Positions 53,420 through 61,447 of a stretch of 64,000 nt of DNA are shown here, in pieces. The DNA is from Cellvibrio fontiphilus (lineage in GTDB: Bacteria; Pseudomonadota; Gammaproteobacteria; Pseudomonadales; Cellvibrionaceae). Numbering within the stretch: position 1 is the first letter of the stretch; each line of letters opens with the position of its first letter. The notes under the pieces are model-generated. The model did no database searches. It was given only the letters and a program-made list of their open reading frames with translations, and had not been told where the DNA came from. Location of the stretch: the NCBI RefSeq assembly GCF_035317345.1, contig NZ_JAYKTU010000003.1. One strand, given 5' to 3'. Both the position numbers and the translations under genes were made by a program.

Positions 53420-53445
53420 GCGCAGAGGCTAAAAGATTTTTAGCC
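53420..53445 (-). terminator. Possible terminator between moeA and trhP
   Basis: On the minus strand GGCTAAAA and TTTTAGCC (53445-53438 and 53434-53427) form an 8-bp stem, and T6 follows 8 nt later (A6 at 53413-53418 on +). A second hairpin, TACGGC/GCCGTA (53395-53413), lies just before the trhP start. Confidence 0.45.
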
Positions 53446-53522
53446 CGCACTTTTTGACTTAACGCAAACCTGCATGAACTTTTTATGCGAGGAATTAACA
53501 AGCAAATACGAAAAAACGCAAA

Positions 53523-54764
53523 CTAGCGGATAAATTCATCAAACGGAATGACCGATACCACCTCGCCCGCCGCAACACTGCCACGCTCTGCCTCAAGGCA
53601 GATATAACAATTTGCCTTGGCCATACTGCTGAGCACACCAGAGCTTTGCGAACCCGCGCTGTAGACCCGATTCTCACCCTGCCCAGTGCACAAAATACCG
53701 CGTTGGAAATCCATGCGTCCCGGCTGCTTTTTTAAGGCTTGCCCCGCCACCGCAGCCAAGGGCGATGCGGCAACCAGCGTTTCTCCGGCCAAATAACGCA
53801 GGGCGGGTACGACTAACTGGTGATAGGTCACCGCCGTAGATACCGGGTTGCCCGGCAAGCCAAAAAACCAGCCCTTGCCCAAGTGACCAAACGCAAAAGG
53901 TTTGCCGGGTTTCATGGCGATTTTCCAAAAATCAACTTGCCCCAATTCTTCCAGAACATGTTTGGTGTAGTCAGCATCACCCACCGACACACCGCCAGTG
54001 GATATCACCACATCCGCCCATTGGCTGGCCTGCAAAAAAGCTGTACGCAAGGCCGCCATATCATCCGCAATAATTCCTAAATCATTTAACTCGACATTCA
54101 AGCGCTGCAACAAGGCCGCCAATAGCGGGCGATTGGAGTCATATATTTTTCCGATTTGCGGCGCCGCTGTTGGTGGCAACAATTCATCGCCAGTTGTTAA
54201 CAAGGCAACGCGCACACGGCGATACACCTTGACCCGCGCCACACCGATAGACGCGAGCAGGCCTATATCCAATGCATTAATCCGCTGGCCGCGAGGCAGC
54301 AACTCACTACCTTGCGATATATCATCGCCAGCACGACGAATGTTATCGCCCGCCATGACCGTGGCATGCAATTGAATGCTATCGCCAGTGCGCACAACAT
54401 TTTCCTGCATGATCACCGCATCGGCGCCCGGGGGAATAACCGCACCGGTCATAATGCGCACCGCTTGCAATACCCCCAATGCAGCACCATCCCCGGGGGC
54501 AAAAGGGTGCCCTGCGAGAGATTGGCCAATTACCTCAAACCTTGCGCCAGCAGCAGTATCTGCGGCACGCAGCGCGTAGCCGTCCATCGCGGAATTATCA
54601 CTCGCCGGAACATTAATCGCGGCACACACAGGTTCGGCCAATACACAATCCAGAGCTTCCGCCAGATCTACCCATTGTGTTTGCTGCAGTGGGACCAATT
54701 GTGCGTAGATTCGCTGCATAGCCTCTGCTACCGGCAGCAAACCGGGTGATGAACAAAAATCCAT
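53523..54764 (-). CDS. moeA: Molybdopterin molybdenumtransferase MoeA
   Basis: 413 residues. SDNSAMDGYALRAAD, a Gly-rich MPT-binding segment STGGVSVGDADYTKHVLEELG (read in parts) and FGLPGNPVSTAVTYHQL are diagnostic. MoeA inserts molybdate into adenylated molybdopterin. It provides cofactor for molybdoenzymes such as the hydroxylase at 5560-8237. It is 150 bp upstream of trhP; moaB or mobA are not adjacent. Confidence 0.95.
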   Translation of the reverse strand: MDFCSSPGLLPVAEAMQRIYAQLVPLQQTQWVDLAEALDCVLAEPVCAAINVPASDNSAMDGYALRAADTAAGARFEVIGQSLAGHPFAPGDGAALGVLQAVRIMTGAVIPPGADAVIMQENVVRTGDSIQLHATVMAGDNIRRAGDDISQGSELLPRGQRINALDIGLLASIGVARVKVYRRVRVALLTTGDELLPPTAAPQIGKIYDSNRPLLAALLQRLNVELNDLGIIADDMAALRTAFLQASQWADVVISTGGVSVGDADYTKHVLEELGQVDFWKIAMKPGKPFAFGHLGKGWFFGLPGNPVSTAVTYHQLVVPALRYLAGETLVAASPLAAVAGQALKKQPGRMDFQRGILCTGQGENRVYSAGSQSSGVLSSMAKANCYICLEAERGSVAAGEVVSVIPFDEFIR

Positions 54765-54883
54765 TCGCTTATTTCTCTCAACTTTGTTTCAAAATATTGG
54801 AAAATAGCCGCGCCGATTTTTTGCCAGCGCAATTCAGGCCCACACAATAACACTGCCATTTTAATCACAGGAAAAAACCTTTC

Positions 54884-56440
54884 ATGCGCTCCAACACCCG
54901 CTCATGGTTTGCCGCACTGCTGTGTATGCCACTGGTTGCAATCAACGGTCTGGCCCAGGCTCAAGCCCTGGCGCCCCGATCCAACGCCGTGCCCAAACCT
55001 ATCGAGGAGGTGATCCAGATTGTGAATCACCACTGCGGCGCCTGCCACAAGGTGCCACCGCCCAATATTTTGCCCAAAAAAAATTGGCCGGGAGTAGTGC
55101 AAACCATGGCGGACTTATCCCACAAAATGATGGGCAAGGTTTTTATCAGCGAAGAGCACCTGCACGATATCAAAGCCTATTACTACGGCAGCAGCCCAAC
55201 GGAATTACCGCGCCTGCCCTATTTGCCGGCGAGCAAATCGCCCGTGGCATTTCAGGTGCGCGAACTGGGCGCAGGCTCCAGTAAACCACTCGCGGTGGAT
55301 ATCGCGCCGGGGCTTTCCGGCACCGCCACTGATTTTTTACTGGCCGATGCCGAACAAAAAAAATTGCTGCAGCTAGTTCGCAAGGGCGATCAATGGCAGG
55401 AAAAAACTCTCGCCCGCGCCGAGGTGCCGGTTAATACCCAAGTGGTAGATATAGATGCCGATGGCGACAAGGATATTTTGTTGGCCGACCTGGGCATGCT
55501 GCCACCCGCAAGCGATAAAGTTGGCAAGGTTTATTTATTGCGTCAGCAACAAGCGGGGCAATTTACCCAGGAATTATTGATTGGCGATTTAGGGCGCGTG
55601 ACCGATGCACAAGCCGCCGATCTGGATGGCGATGGCGACCTGGATATCGCCATCGCCGTATTTGGCGGCAACAACCAAGGCGAAATTATCTGGCTGGAAA
55701 ATCGCGCCGGGCAATATCACCGGCAGCAACTGCTCGCTGTCGCCGGCGCACTTAATATCACCCCGACCGATCTCAATGGCGATGGCCTCATCGATTTGGT
55801 AGCTCTGATTGCACAAGAGCATGAAATGATTGTCGGTTTTATTAATCGCGGTGCCGGCCAATTTGAAAGAGATGTACTCGCACGCGCGCCACACCCCATG
55901 TTTGGCTCCACCTCAATGACCTTGGTGGACATGGATAAAGATGGCGATGTGGACATTGTTTTCACCAACGGCGATGCATTTGATTTGCAAACCGAACCCA
56001 AACCCTACCACGGTGTGCAATGGCTGGAAAACCGCGGCAAATTGCAATTCCAATTTCACGATATAGGGCGCTTTTACGGCGCTGCCCATGTTGTTGCCGG
56101 CGATATGGATGGCGATGGTGATGTGGATATAGTCGCGAGTAGCTGGGTAAATTTTTGGCGCGACCCCAACCGCCAAACACTGGTGTGGTATGAAAATAAC
56201 GGCCGTCACCAATTTACCGCTCACCCCATGGCCAACCAACCGGCCGGATTGGTTTCCCTGCAATTGGTAGATGTCACTGGCGATGGCCGACTGGATATAG
56301 TTGCCGCTGCGTTCCGCATGGATTTATTGCTGGATGATTTAGGATTTAACAGCCCTCCCGAAGTTCGCCCCGACCCGGCAACCACCGCCAAACAAAATGC
56401 GCGCGTTCTGGTATTTGAAAATAAAGCGGCGGCCAAATAA
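54884..56440 (+). CDS. Exported VCBS/FG-GAP repeat protein with CxxCH haem motif
   Basis: 518 residues with a signal peptide ending AQAQALAP. A CGACHKVPPP motif (~51-60) is a single haem c site, in a short cytochrome-like helical segment (~35-110). Residues ~185-500 carry about six repeats with calcium-binding Asp loops: DIDADGDKD, DLDGDGDLD, DLNGDGLID, DMDKDGDVD, DMDGDGDVD, DVTGDGRLD, forming a beta-propeller. It is likely periplasmic or surface-located. Function unknown; redox sensing or adhesion are guesses. No partner gene in the operon. Confidence 0.88.
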   Translation: MRSNTRSWFAALLCMPLVAINGLAQAQALAPRSNAVPKPIEEVIQIVNHHCGACHKVPPPNILPKKNWPGVVQTMADLSHKMMGKVFISEEHLHDIKAYYYGSSPTELPRLPYLPASKSPVAFQVRELGAGSSKPLAVDIAPGLSGTATDFLLADAEQKKLLQLVRKGDQWQEKTLARAEVPVNTQVVDIDADGDKDILLADLGMLPPASDKVGKVYLLRQQQAGQFTQELLIGDLGRVTDAQAADLDGDGDLDIAIAVFGGNNQGEIIWLENRAGQYHRQQLLAVAGALNITPTDLNGDGLIDLVALIAQEHEMIVGFINRGAGQFERDVLARAPHPMFGSTSMTLVDMDKDGDVDIVFTNGDAFDLQTEPKPYHGVQWLENRGKLQFQFHDIGRFYGAAHVVAGDMDGDGDVDIVASSWVNFWRDPNRQTLVWYENNGRHQFTAHPMANQPAGLVSLQLVDVTGDGRLDIVAAAFRMDLLLDDLGFNSPPEVRPDPATTAKQNARVLVFENKAAAK

Positions 56441-56787
56441 CGCCTACATACAAAATGATTCTTGCGCTGGCCAGAGCACTAGCGCTGCGCAAGAATCAAT
56501 TCATAAATCAGGCCGATCCAGCCATGTATCAGGGAAAAATGGCAAAAGTAGGCTTCTGGTGTTTGAAGTAGTAATGGATATATAAGTTATATTGAACTGT
56601 TACCTTTGATGGTGCCGCTATATCTAACCTGCTTCACACCAGTGCACTGATAAAACCGATAAAATCAATTCGCAACAACCCACAATTAATCACGATCAAT
56701 CATAGGAGGTAAATTCAACAGAACTTATTCAAAAAATTTAACCTGGCAATCAATTAACTTATCAAAACCCAACTCCAAGGAAAGAAA
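56441..56787. other. AT-rich intergenic region with inverted repeat
   Basis: No gene is seen. GATTCTTGCGC (56457-56467) pairs with GCGCAAGAATC (56487-56497), an 11-bp stem that may stop the upstream transcript. The remainder is AT-rich and holds TATAAG-like and AGGAGG-like words (56704-56709) without an attached reading frame of note. Confidence 0.55.
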
Positions 56788-57498
56788 ATGAAAACAATAC
56801 TGCCTGTACTAACAGCATTATCCCTTTGTTTATTCGGTTGCAAAGGTGAAAGCGATTCACCCGAAAAAGCCATTAAAAGTTATCAATTCCAATGGGCCAG
56901 CTTTGAGCAATATAAAGTTAAAAATCTCATTAATGAAAAACTTGTCGCTAAAGCAAAATTTCCTGATGAACTCAATTTTGATGAGAATGAGTTTTATCGT
57001 AAAAAAAACAATCTACAAAAAACTATACTTCAGCTAGAGAAAGCTGGAAAAGAAAAATGCGATAAAAAACTTCTTCCTGAAGATGCTAACGATTCGCTTC
57101 CAAGGCAGATAAGAAATATGGCCGGCGGCGCAATAATCACCGATCCCGACTGGGATAAGTATCATGCGATAAGGTCTAGCAAGGAATATATGGACTGCGT
57201 TTCTAACGAACGTAACAGCAAAGAAATACTCGATCTCCGAGCATCTCTCGATAAAGAAGAGGCTCTTAAAACAAAGAGAGCGAATTATATCGAAAAAGTG
57301 AAGCAAAACTCCGATTATGTTTTGCGCAAACTAGTTGCAGGATATGCAGAAGCCAATCAATTGGATCTTGTAATTTTAAGACAAACCGATTCGGTAATTT
57401 ATAATAAAAACGATGGGGTTCTCGATATAACCAATCAGCTTGAAGCCTATGTTGATGCAAACATCGATGCACTTGCAAACACACTAACCCAACCCTAA
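56788..57498 (+). CDS. Orphan predicted lipoprotein, AT-rich
   Basis: 236 residues with AAGGAA before the ATG. A lipoprotein signal peptide ends at CLFGCKG (Cys ~18). The mature part is highly charged, mostly helical, with many Lys and Glu, e.g. FYRKKNNLQKTILQLEKAGKEK in two segments; no family is recognised. Codon use is visibly richer in AT than its neighbours, which suggests recent acquisition. It is between two conserved gene sets and has no operon partner. Confidence 0.75.
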   Translation: MKTILPVLTALSLCLFGCKGESDSPEKAIKSYQFQWASFEQYKVKNLINEKLVAKAKFPDELNFDENEFYRKKNNLQKTILQLEKAGKEKCDKKLLPEDANDSLPRQIRNMAGGAIITDPDWDKYHAIRSSKEYMDCVSNERNSKEILDLRASLDKEEALKTKRANYIEKVKQNSDYVLRKLVAGYAEANQLDLVILRQTDSVIYNKNDGVLDITNQLEAYVDANIDALANTLTQP

Positions 57499-57543
57499 TC
57501 ACTATACCCCCTGCCATAATACTTATATGACAGGGGGAGCAAT

Positions 57544-58089
57544 TCACTCCATCTTAAAAAACGTAGCGCGATAGTGCTGCAGTTCTGCAATTGAATCTTT
57601 AATATCATCCAACGCTAAATGCGCGCCGGATTTTTTTACGCCGGCGATAACATCTGGCCGCCAGCGGCGGGCGAGTTCTTTTACGGTGCTTACATCAAGG
57701 TTGCGGTAGTGGAAGTAATCCTCCAACTTGGGCATGCCGCGCACTAAAAAGCGACGGTCCTGGCAGATGGAGTTGCCGCAGATGGGGGATTTGCCTTTGG
57801 GAACCCATTGCTCCAGAAATTTAATGGTTTCCGCTTCGGCTTGTTCAATACTGATTTGGCTTTCGCGCACGCGTTGGGTCAGGCCGGATTTGCCGTGTTG
57901 GTTGGTGTTCCAGTCATCCATATTTAACATGATGCTGTCAGGCTGGTGGATGGCGAATACGGGGCCTTCGGCGAGGATGTTGAGGTCGGCGTCGGTGACT
58001 ATGGTGGCGATTTCGATAATCACGTCGGCATCCGGGTTGAGTCCGGTCATTTCCAGATCGATCCAGATCAGGTTGTTTTCATTCAGCAT
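57544..58089 (-). CDS. orn: Oligoribonuclease
   Basis: 181 residues from ATG 58089 (GAGG upstream), the same length as E. coli Orn; an upstream extension to 58173 is not supported. DEDD motifs: WIDLEMTGL, IIEIATIVTD, GNSICQDRRFL and HLALDDIKDSI. It degrades 2-5 nt RNAs and pGpG, so links to c-di-GMP turnover by the HD-GYP protein downstream. Divergent from rsgA. Confidence 0.96.
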   Translation of the reverse strand: MLNENNLIWIDLEMTGLNPDADVIIEIATIVTDADLNILAEGPVFAIHQPDSIMLNMDDWNTNQHGKSGLTQRVRESQISIEQAEAETIKFLEQWVPKGKSPICGNSICQDRRFLVRGMPKLEDYFHYRNLDVSTVKELARRWRPDVIAGVKKSGAHLALDDIKDSIAELQHYRATFFKME

Positions 58090-58208
58090 GGGGTTTTCCT
58101 CGGCAACATAAGTTTTTACTGCGTAAATAAGGCACAATTGCGCGCAGCTTAAAGTAATTACCCAGTCTAGCAAACATCACCCACCTCTCTGAGCAAGATC
58201 ATTAGCGC

Positions 58209-59228
58209 ATGTCTAAACGCAAACTCACCCGCCGCCAGCAATGGCGTATCGACAAGATTCAGGAAGAACGCACCGCGCGTGTAGCCAAGCGCGACAAGCA
58301 GGCCGACGAGCAACTTAACGAGAGCGATTTGGGGCCGGAGCAGCTGGGGCTGATCATTACCCACTACGGCACTCAAGTCGTAGTGGAGGCCACCGAGGGC
58401 GAGCTGGCAGGGCAACACCAGCGCTGTCACTTCCGCAGCAACCTTGGCTCCCTGGTCACGGGCGATAGAGTGGTGTGGCGCACCGGCAACCCTATGGGTG
58501 TGGTGGTGGCGGTAATGCCGCGCGATTCTGCCCTGCAGCGCCCCGACCCGCATGGCGATATGAAAACCGTAGCCGCCAATATTGACCGCATTATGATTGT
58601 GGTCGCGCCCTACCCTGAGCCCCACGCGAATTTGATTGACCGCTATCTGGTCGCCGCCAATGCGATTGATATTGAGCCGGTGCTGGTGATTAACAAAATC
58701 GACCGCATTGATGACAGCACCCGCGAAAAGGTCACCTACTTGGAAAATACCTATCGCCAACTGGGTTACACCGTGCTGATGGTATCCACCAAAACCGATC
58801 ACGGGCTGGATGAGCTGCGCGAGTATTTGAAGAATTACACCAGTGTGTTTGTAGGGCAATCGGGCGTGGGCAAGTCCTCGCTGGTGAATGCGCTCTTGCC
58901 GGAATCGAACTTACGCGTGGGTGATTTGTCGGAAAGACAGCAAGGTACACACACCACTACCAGTGCAACGCTGCTGCATTTCCCGGGCGGCGGCCACTTG
59001 ATCGATTCCCCCGGGATTCGCGAATTTGGTTTGTGGCACATGGAGGAAGATGAGGTGCTGGAAGGGTTTATTGAATTCAAACCCTTTATTGGTCACTGCA
59101 AATTCCGCGATTGCTCACACCGCCACGAACCCGGCTGTGCGATTTTAAAAGCGCTGGAAGATGGCACGATCAGTGCAACCCGTATGGATTCATACCGCTA
59201 TATTTTGCGAACGCTCAACGAGAATTAA
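58209..59228 (+). CDS. rsgA: Ribosome small-subunit GTPase RsgA
   Basis: 339 residues. Circularly permuted GTPase: G4 VINKIDRI before G1 GQSGVGKSSLVNALLP (~218-233) and G3 DSPGIREFGL, then a zinc site CKFRDCSHRHEPGC. An N-terminal OB fold and Arg/Lys-rich start (SKRKLTRRQQWR) bind 30S. It matures 30S subunits. Confidence 0.97.
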   Translation: MSKRKLTRRQQWRIDKIQEERTARVAKRDKQADEQLNESDLGPEQLGLIITHYGTQVVVEATEGELAGQHQRCHFRSNLGSLVTGDRVVWRTGNPMGVVVAVMPRDSALQRPDPHGDMKTVAANIDRIMIVVAPYPEPHANLIDRYLVAANAIDIEPVLVINKIDRIDDSTREKVTYLENTYRQLGYTVLMVSTKTDHGLDELREYLKNYTSVFVGQSGVGKSSLVNALLPESNLRVGDLSERQQGTHTTTSATLLHFPGGGHLIDSPGIREFGLWHMEEDEVLEGFIEFKPFIGHCKFRDCSHRHEPGCAILKALEDGTISATRMDSYRYILRTLNEN

Positions 59229-59232
59229 TCGG

Positions 59233-59340
59233 CAACCCCACCCAACCCTCCCGGCTACGTGCCCCGCTTAAAAGGGAGGGAGTTGAGGCTCCTCCCCCTG
59301 CCAAGAGGGAGATGGGCGCCCGGCTAGCGGAGGGGGTAAC
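59233..59340. repeat. Dispersed GC-rich inverted repeat element, copy 2
   Basis: Starts CAACCCCACCCAACCCTCCC, with internal AGGGAGGG and CTCCCCC/GGGGG arms, like 27211-27330. It fills the gap between rsgA and the rhodanese gene and is non-coding. Confidence 0.65.
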
Positions 59341-59366
59341 AGTAATTTTTCCAAAGGTATAAAAAT

Positions 59367-60191
59367 ATGGCCCTGCCCTTTGTCATTGAACCCACCCAAC
59401 TCGCCGCGCTGCTGGCGCAACCCACCAGCAAACTGCTGGTGATTGATATGTGTGCCGAGCAAACTTACCTGCAGGGGCACATCGATGGTGCAGTGCATGT
59501 ACCGCCACAGAAAATCCTTGCGGCCGAAGCGCCGTTTCCCGGCAAAATTGCCCCGGTAGAAAAACTCAATCGCCTGTTTTCGTTTCTGGGCTTGACACCC
59601 GACACCCATGTGGTGGTTTACGACGATGAAGGCGGTGGCTGGGCTGGTCGCATGATCTGGACCCTGGATGCCATAGGCCACAAACATTATTCCTATCTGA
59701 ATGGCGGTTTACACGCCTGGATCGCTTCAGGCCAATCGCTCTCCACCGATGCACCGGTAGTGACCCCGAGCGATGTCAAAGTGAAAATTGACCCGCTAGT
59801 GGTGATTGAATTGACCGATGTACTGGGAGAGATGGATCGCGCCGATTTTGTGGTGTGGGATGCACGCAGCCCGGCGGAGTATCGCGGCGAGCGCATTACC
59901 GCGCAGAAAAACGGTCACATTCCCGGTGCGATCAACTGCGAATGGACCAATTTGATGGACCGCAGCAATGCACTGCGTATTCGCACCGACGCCCGTGAGT
60001 ATCTGGCAAGCCTGGGACTGAGCGCCAACAAACGTATCATCACCCACTGCCAGAGCCACCATCGCTCAGGCTTTACCTATTTAGTGGGAAAGGCGCTGGG
60101 GCTGAATATCCGCGCCTATCACGGCTCCTGGGCGGAATGGGGCAACCACCCGACTACGCCAGTCGCGCAGCCAGAAGCGCAAGAGGCCTAA
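59367..60191 (+). CDS. Two-domain rhodanese-like sulfurtransferase
   Basis: 274 residues. N-terminal inactive rhodanese domain (~10-125) and C-terminal domain with active-site Cys in ITHCQSHHRSG (~229). The loop CQSHHRSG is shorter-charged than the mercaptopyruvate sulfurtransferase CGSGVTA, pointing to thiosulfate or another sulfur donor. It resembles the gene next to rsgA/orn in Pseudomonas (PA4956). Cytoplasmic. Confidence 0.9.
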   Translation: MALPFVIEPTQLAALLAQPTSKLLVIDMCAEQTYLQGHIDGAVHVPPQKILAAEAPFPGKIAPVEKLNRLFSFLGLTPDTHVVVYDDEGGGWAGRMIWTLDAIGHKHYSYLNGGLHAWIASGQSLSTDAPVVTPSDVKVKIDPLVVIELTDVLGEMDRADFVVWDARSPAEYRGERITAQKNGHIPGAINCEWTNLMDRSNALRIRTDAREYLASLGLSANKRIITHCQSHHRSGFTYLVGKALGLNIRAYHGSWAEWGNHPTTPVAQPEAQEA

Positions 60192-60202
60192 GCCTGCCCG
60201 GC

Positions 60203-60238
60203 AACGCCTCACCCTGTTAAAAAAGGGCGAGGCGTTTT
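60203..60238. terminator. Terminator between rhodanese and PEP-CTERM genes
   Basis: AACGCCTC (60203-60210) pairs with GAGGCGTT (60229-60236), extended by CCCT/AGGG after one mismatch, and TTTT at the end. Confidence 0.8.
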
Positions 60239-60254
60239 AAGTACAACAATTGAT

Positions 60255-61118
60255 TTAACGGCGCAGACGCACCAGTCCCAATCCCATCAAACCAAAACCA
60301 AATAACAGCAATACCGACGGCTCAGGCACTTCTGCCGGAGGCTGATCGCCGGGAAAACCCTGCACAGTTTGCAGGTTGCCGGAAATGCCCGCGCCCAAAA
60401 AACGCACCCCATCCAGATTCAAACCATCCCCCAACTGCATATAGGCATCAGGCGCTATGTAAGTGCCCTGCATACTGCCAGCGGCGACATTCACGTGACC
60501 GGCATTGAGCGCACCGTGCATGTTAAACAACAGGTTTTCTGCCTTGATGCCATCCAGAATAATGGCTGCACCGCCGCCCAACATAAACCCGAAGTAATCC
60601 ACGTTAACGATAAACACATCCCCGGCATTGCCTTTCAAGGTCAGGCTGTGGCCCGCACTTAAATTCAATCCTGTGATGTTGAATACCGAGAGGTCACCCT
60701 GGCGATGAAAGGTCTGGGTGCTGTTGATATAACCGGCATTGGCGCCACCCAGAGCCTTGGCCGCCAGTGATGCCGCTTTGAGATCACTGTAGAGCGAATC
60801 CCAGAATGCAGCTCCCTGTTGGTTGGCGTCGCCCTGAATTGCCGCGCCGGGGTTTTGGTAGAGCGCGCCAAAATCGGCATTGCCATAAACAACCGCACCA
60901 TGGGCCATGTTCAGGGTATTGCGCACCCCCACATTGCCGTGGATATAAGCCTCTGACCCCAGCTCCAAATTGCCGTACATGAGAGTACCGTGATGCACGC
61001 TGGTGCCCGTAGCCAGCAGGGTGTAATGACCCGCTTTGCCCAGGTCGATGGGCAGCGCGTAGCTATTGGCGGCCGCCAGCAAGCTGATGGCGATAGATTG
61101 GAAAATACGCTTGATCAC
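60255..61118 (-). CDS. PEP-CTERM anchored choice-of-anchor A-like exported protein
   Basis: 287 residues. Signal peptide ends NSYALP. The body is Gly/Ala-rich with beta-helical HGTLMYGNLELGSEAYIHGN-like turns, GDVFIVNV, and GTYIAPDAYMQLGDG, resembling choice-of-anchor A domains. The C-terminus has VPEPS, a transmembrane stretch and RLRR, a PEP-CTERM sorting signal for exosortase processing. No exosortase gene or other PEP-CTERM protein is in the window. Likely extracellular matrix or surface role. Confidence 0.85.
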   Translation of the reverse strand: MIKRIFQSIAISLLAAANSYALPIDLGKAGHYTLLATGTSVHHGTLMYGNLELGSEAYIHGNVGVRNTLNMAHGAVVYGNADFGALYQNPGAAIQGDANQQGAAFWDSLYSDLKAASLAAKALGGANAGYINSTQTFHRQGDLSVFNITGLNLSAGHSLTLKGNAGDVFIVNVDYFGFMLGGGAAIILDGIKAENLLFNMHGALNAGHVNVAAGSMQGTYIAPDAYMQLGDGLNLDGVRFLGAGISGNLQTVQGFPGDQPPAEVPEPSVLLLFGFGLMGLGLVRLRR

Positions 61119-61447
61119 ATGAACACCTTAATCTTTAGTCAGGTCTCATGCCGTATTTATAATATTTGTATTTAAGAGAAATTGTTTTAATAAGTAGTGG
61201 CCATTACGGCGACACACTCAACAGCAATTTACACACCAAAAATAAAAACCTTTTCGCAAACAGTGATTTAAATCACACATCAAACGCCAACTCTTTCAGG
61301 AGTGTAAAACTACCCGACAACCGCCGATGCCTGCTGCAATGCTGTGCTAGTGTTGTTTAAAGCGGTGTCAATTCACTTGAATAAAAGTGATAGCGCGATG
61401 AATCGCCAACGTATGAGATAAGAAACGCCAATAAACGGGATAAGGCT
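61119..61447. other. AT-rich divergent promoter region
   Basis: Separates the PEP-CTERM gene (-) from the HD-GYP gene (+). Contains the symmetric CRP/FNR-like site at 61263-61276 and several A/T runs. No reading frame of interest. Confidence 0.55.
61263..61276. promoter_or_regulatory. CRP- or FNR-type operator candidate
   Basis: GTGATTTAAATCAC is a perfect palindrome. With flanks it reads AGTGA-N6-TCACA, close to the CRP/Vfr consensus TGTGA-N6-TCACA, and also TGAT-N4-ATCA as in FNR/Anr sites. It could control either divergent gene. Confidence 0.6.

Noticed and set aside
59233..59340. Rho-independent terminator of rsgA
   Set aside because: Pairing is imperfect and spread over 100 bp with no T-run; better seen as a dispersed repeat.
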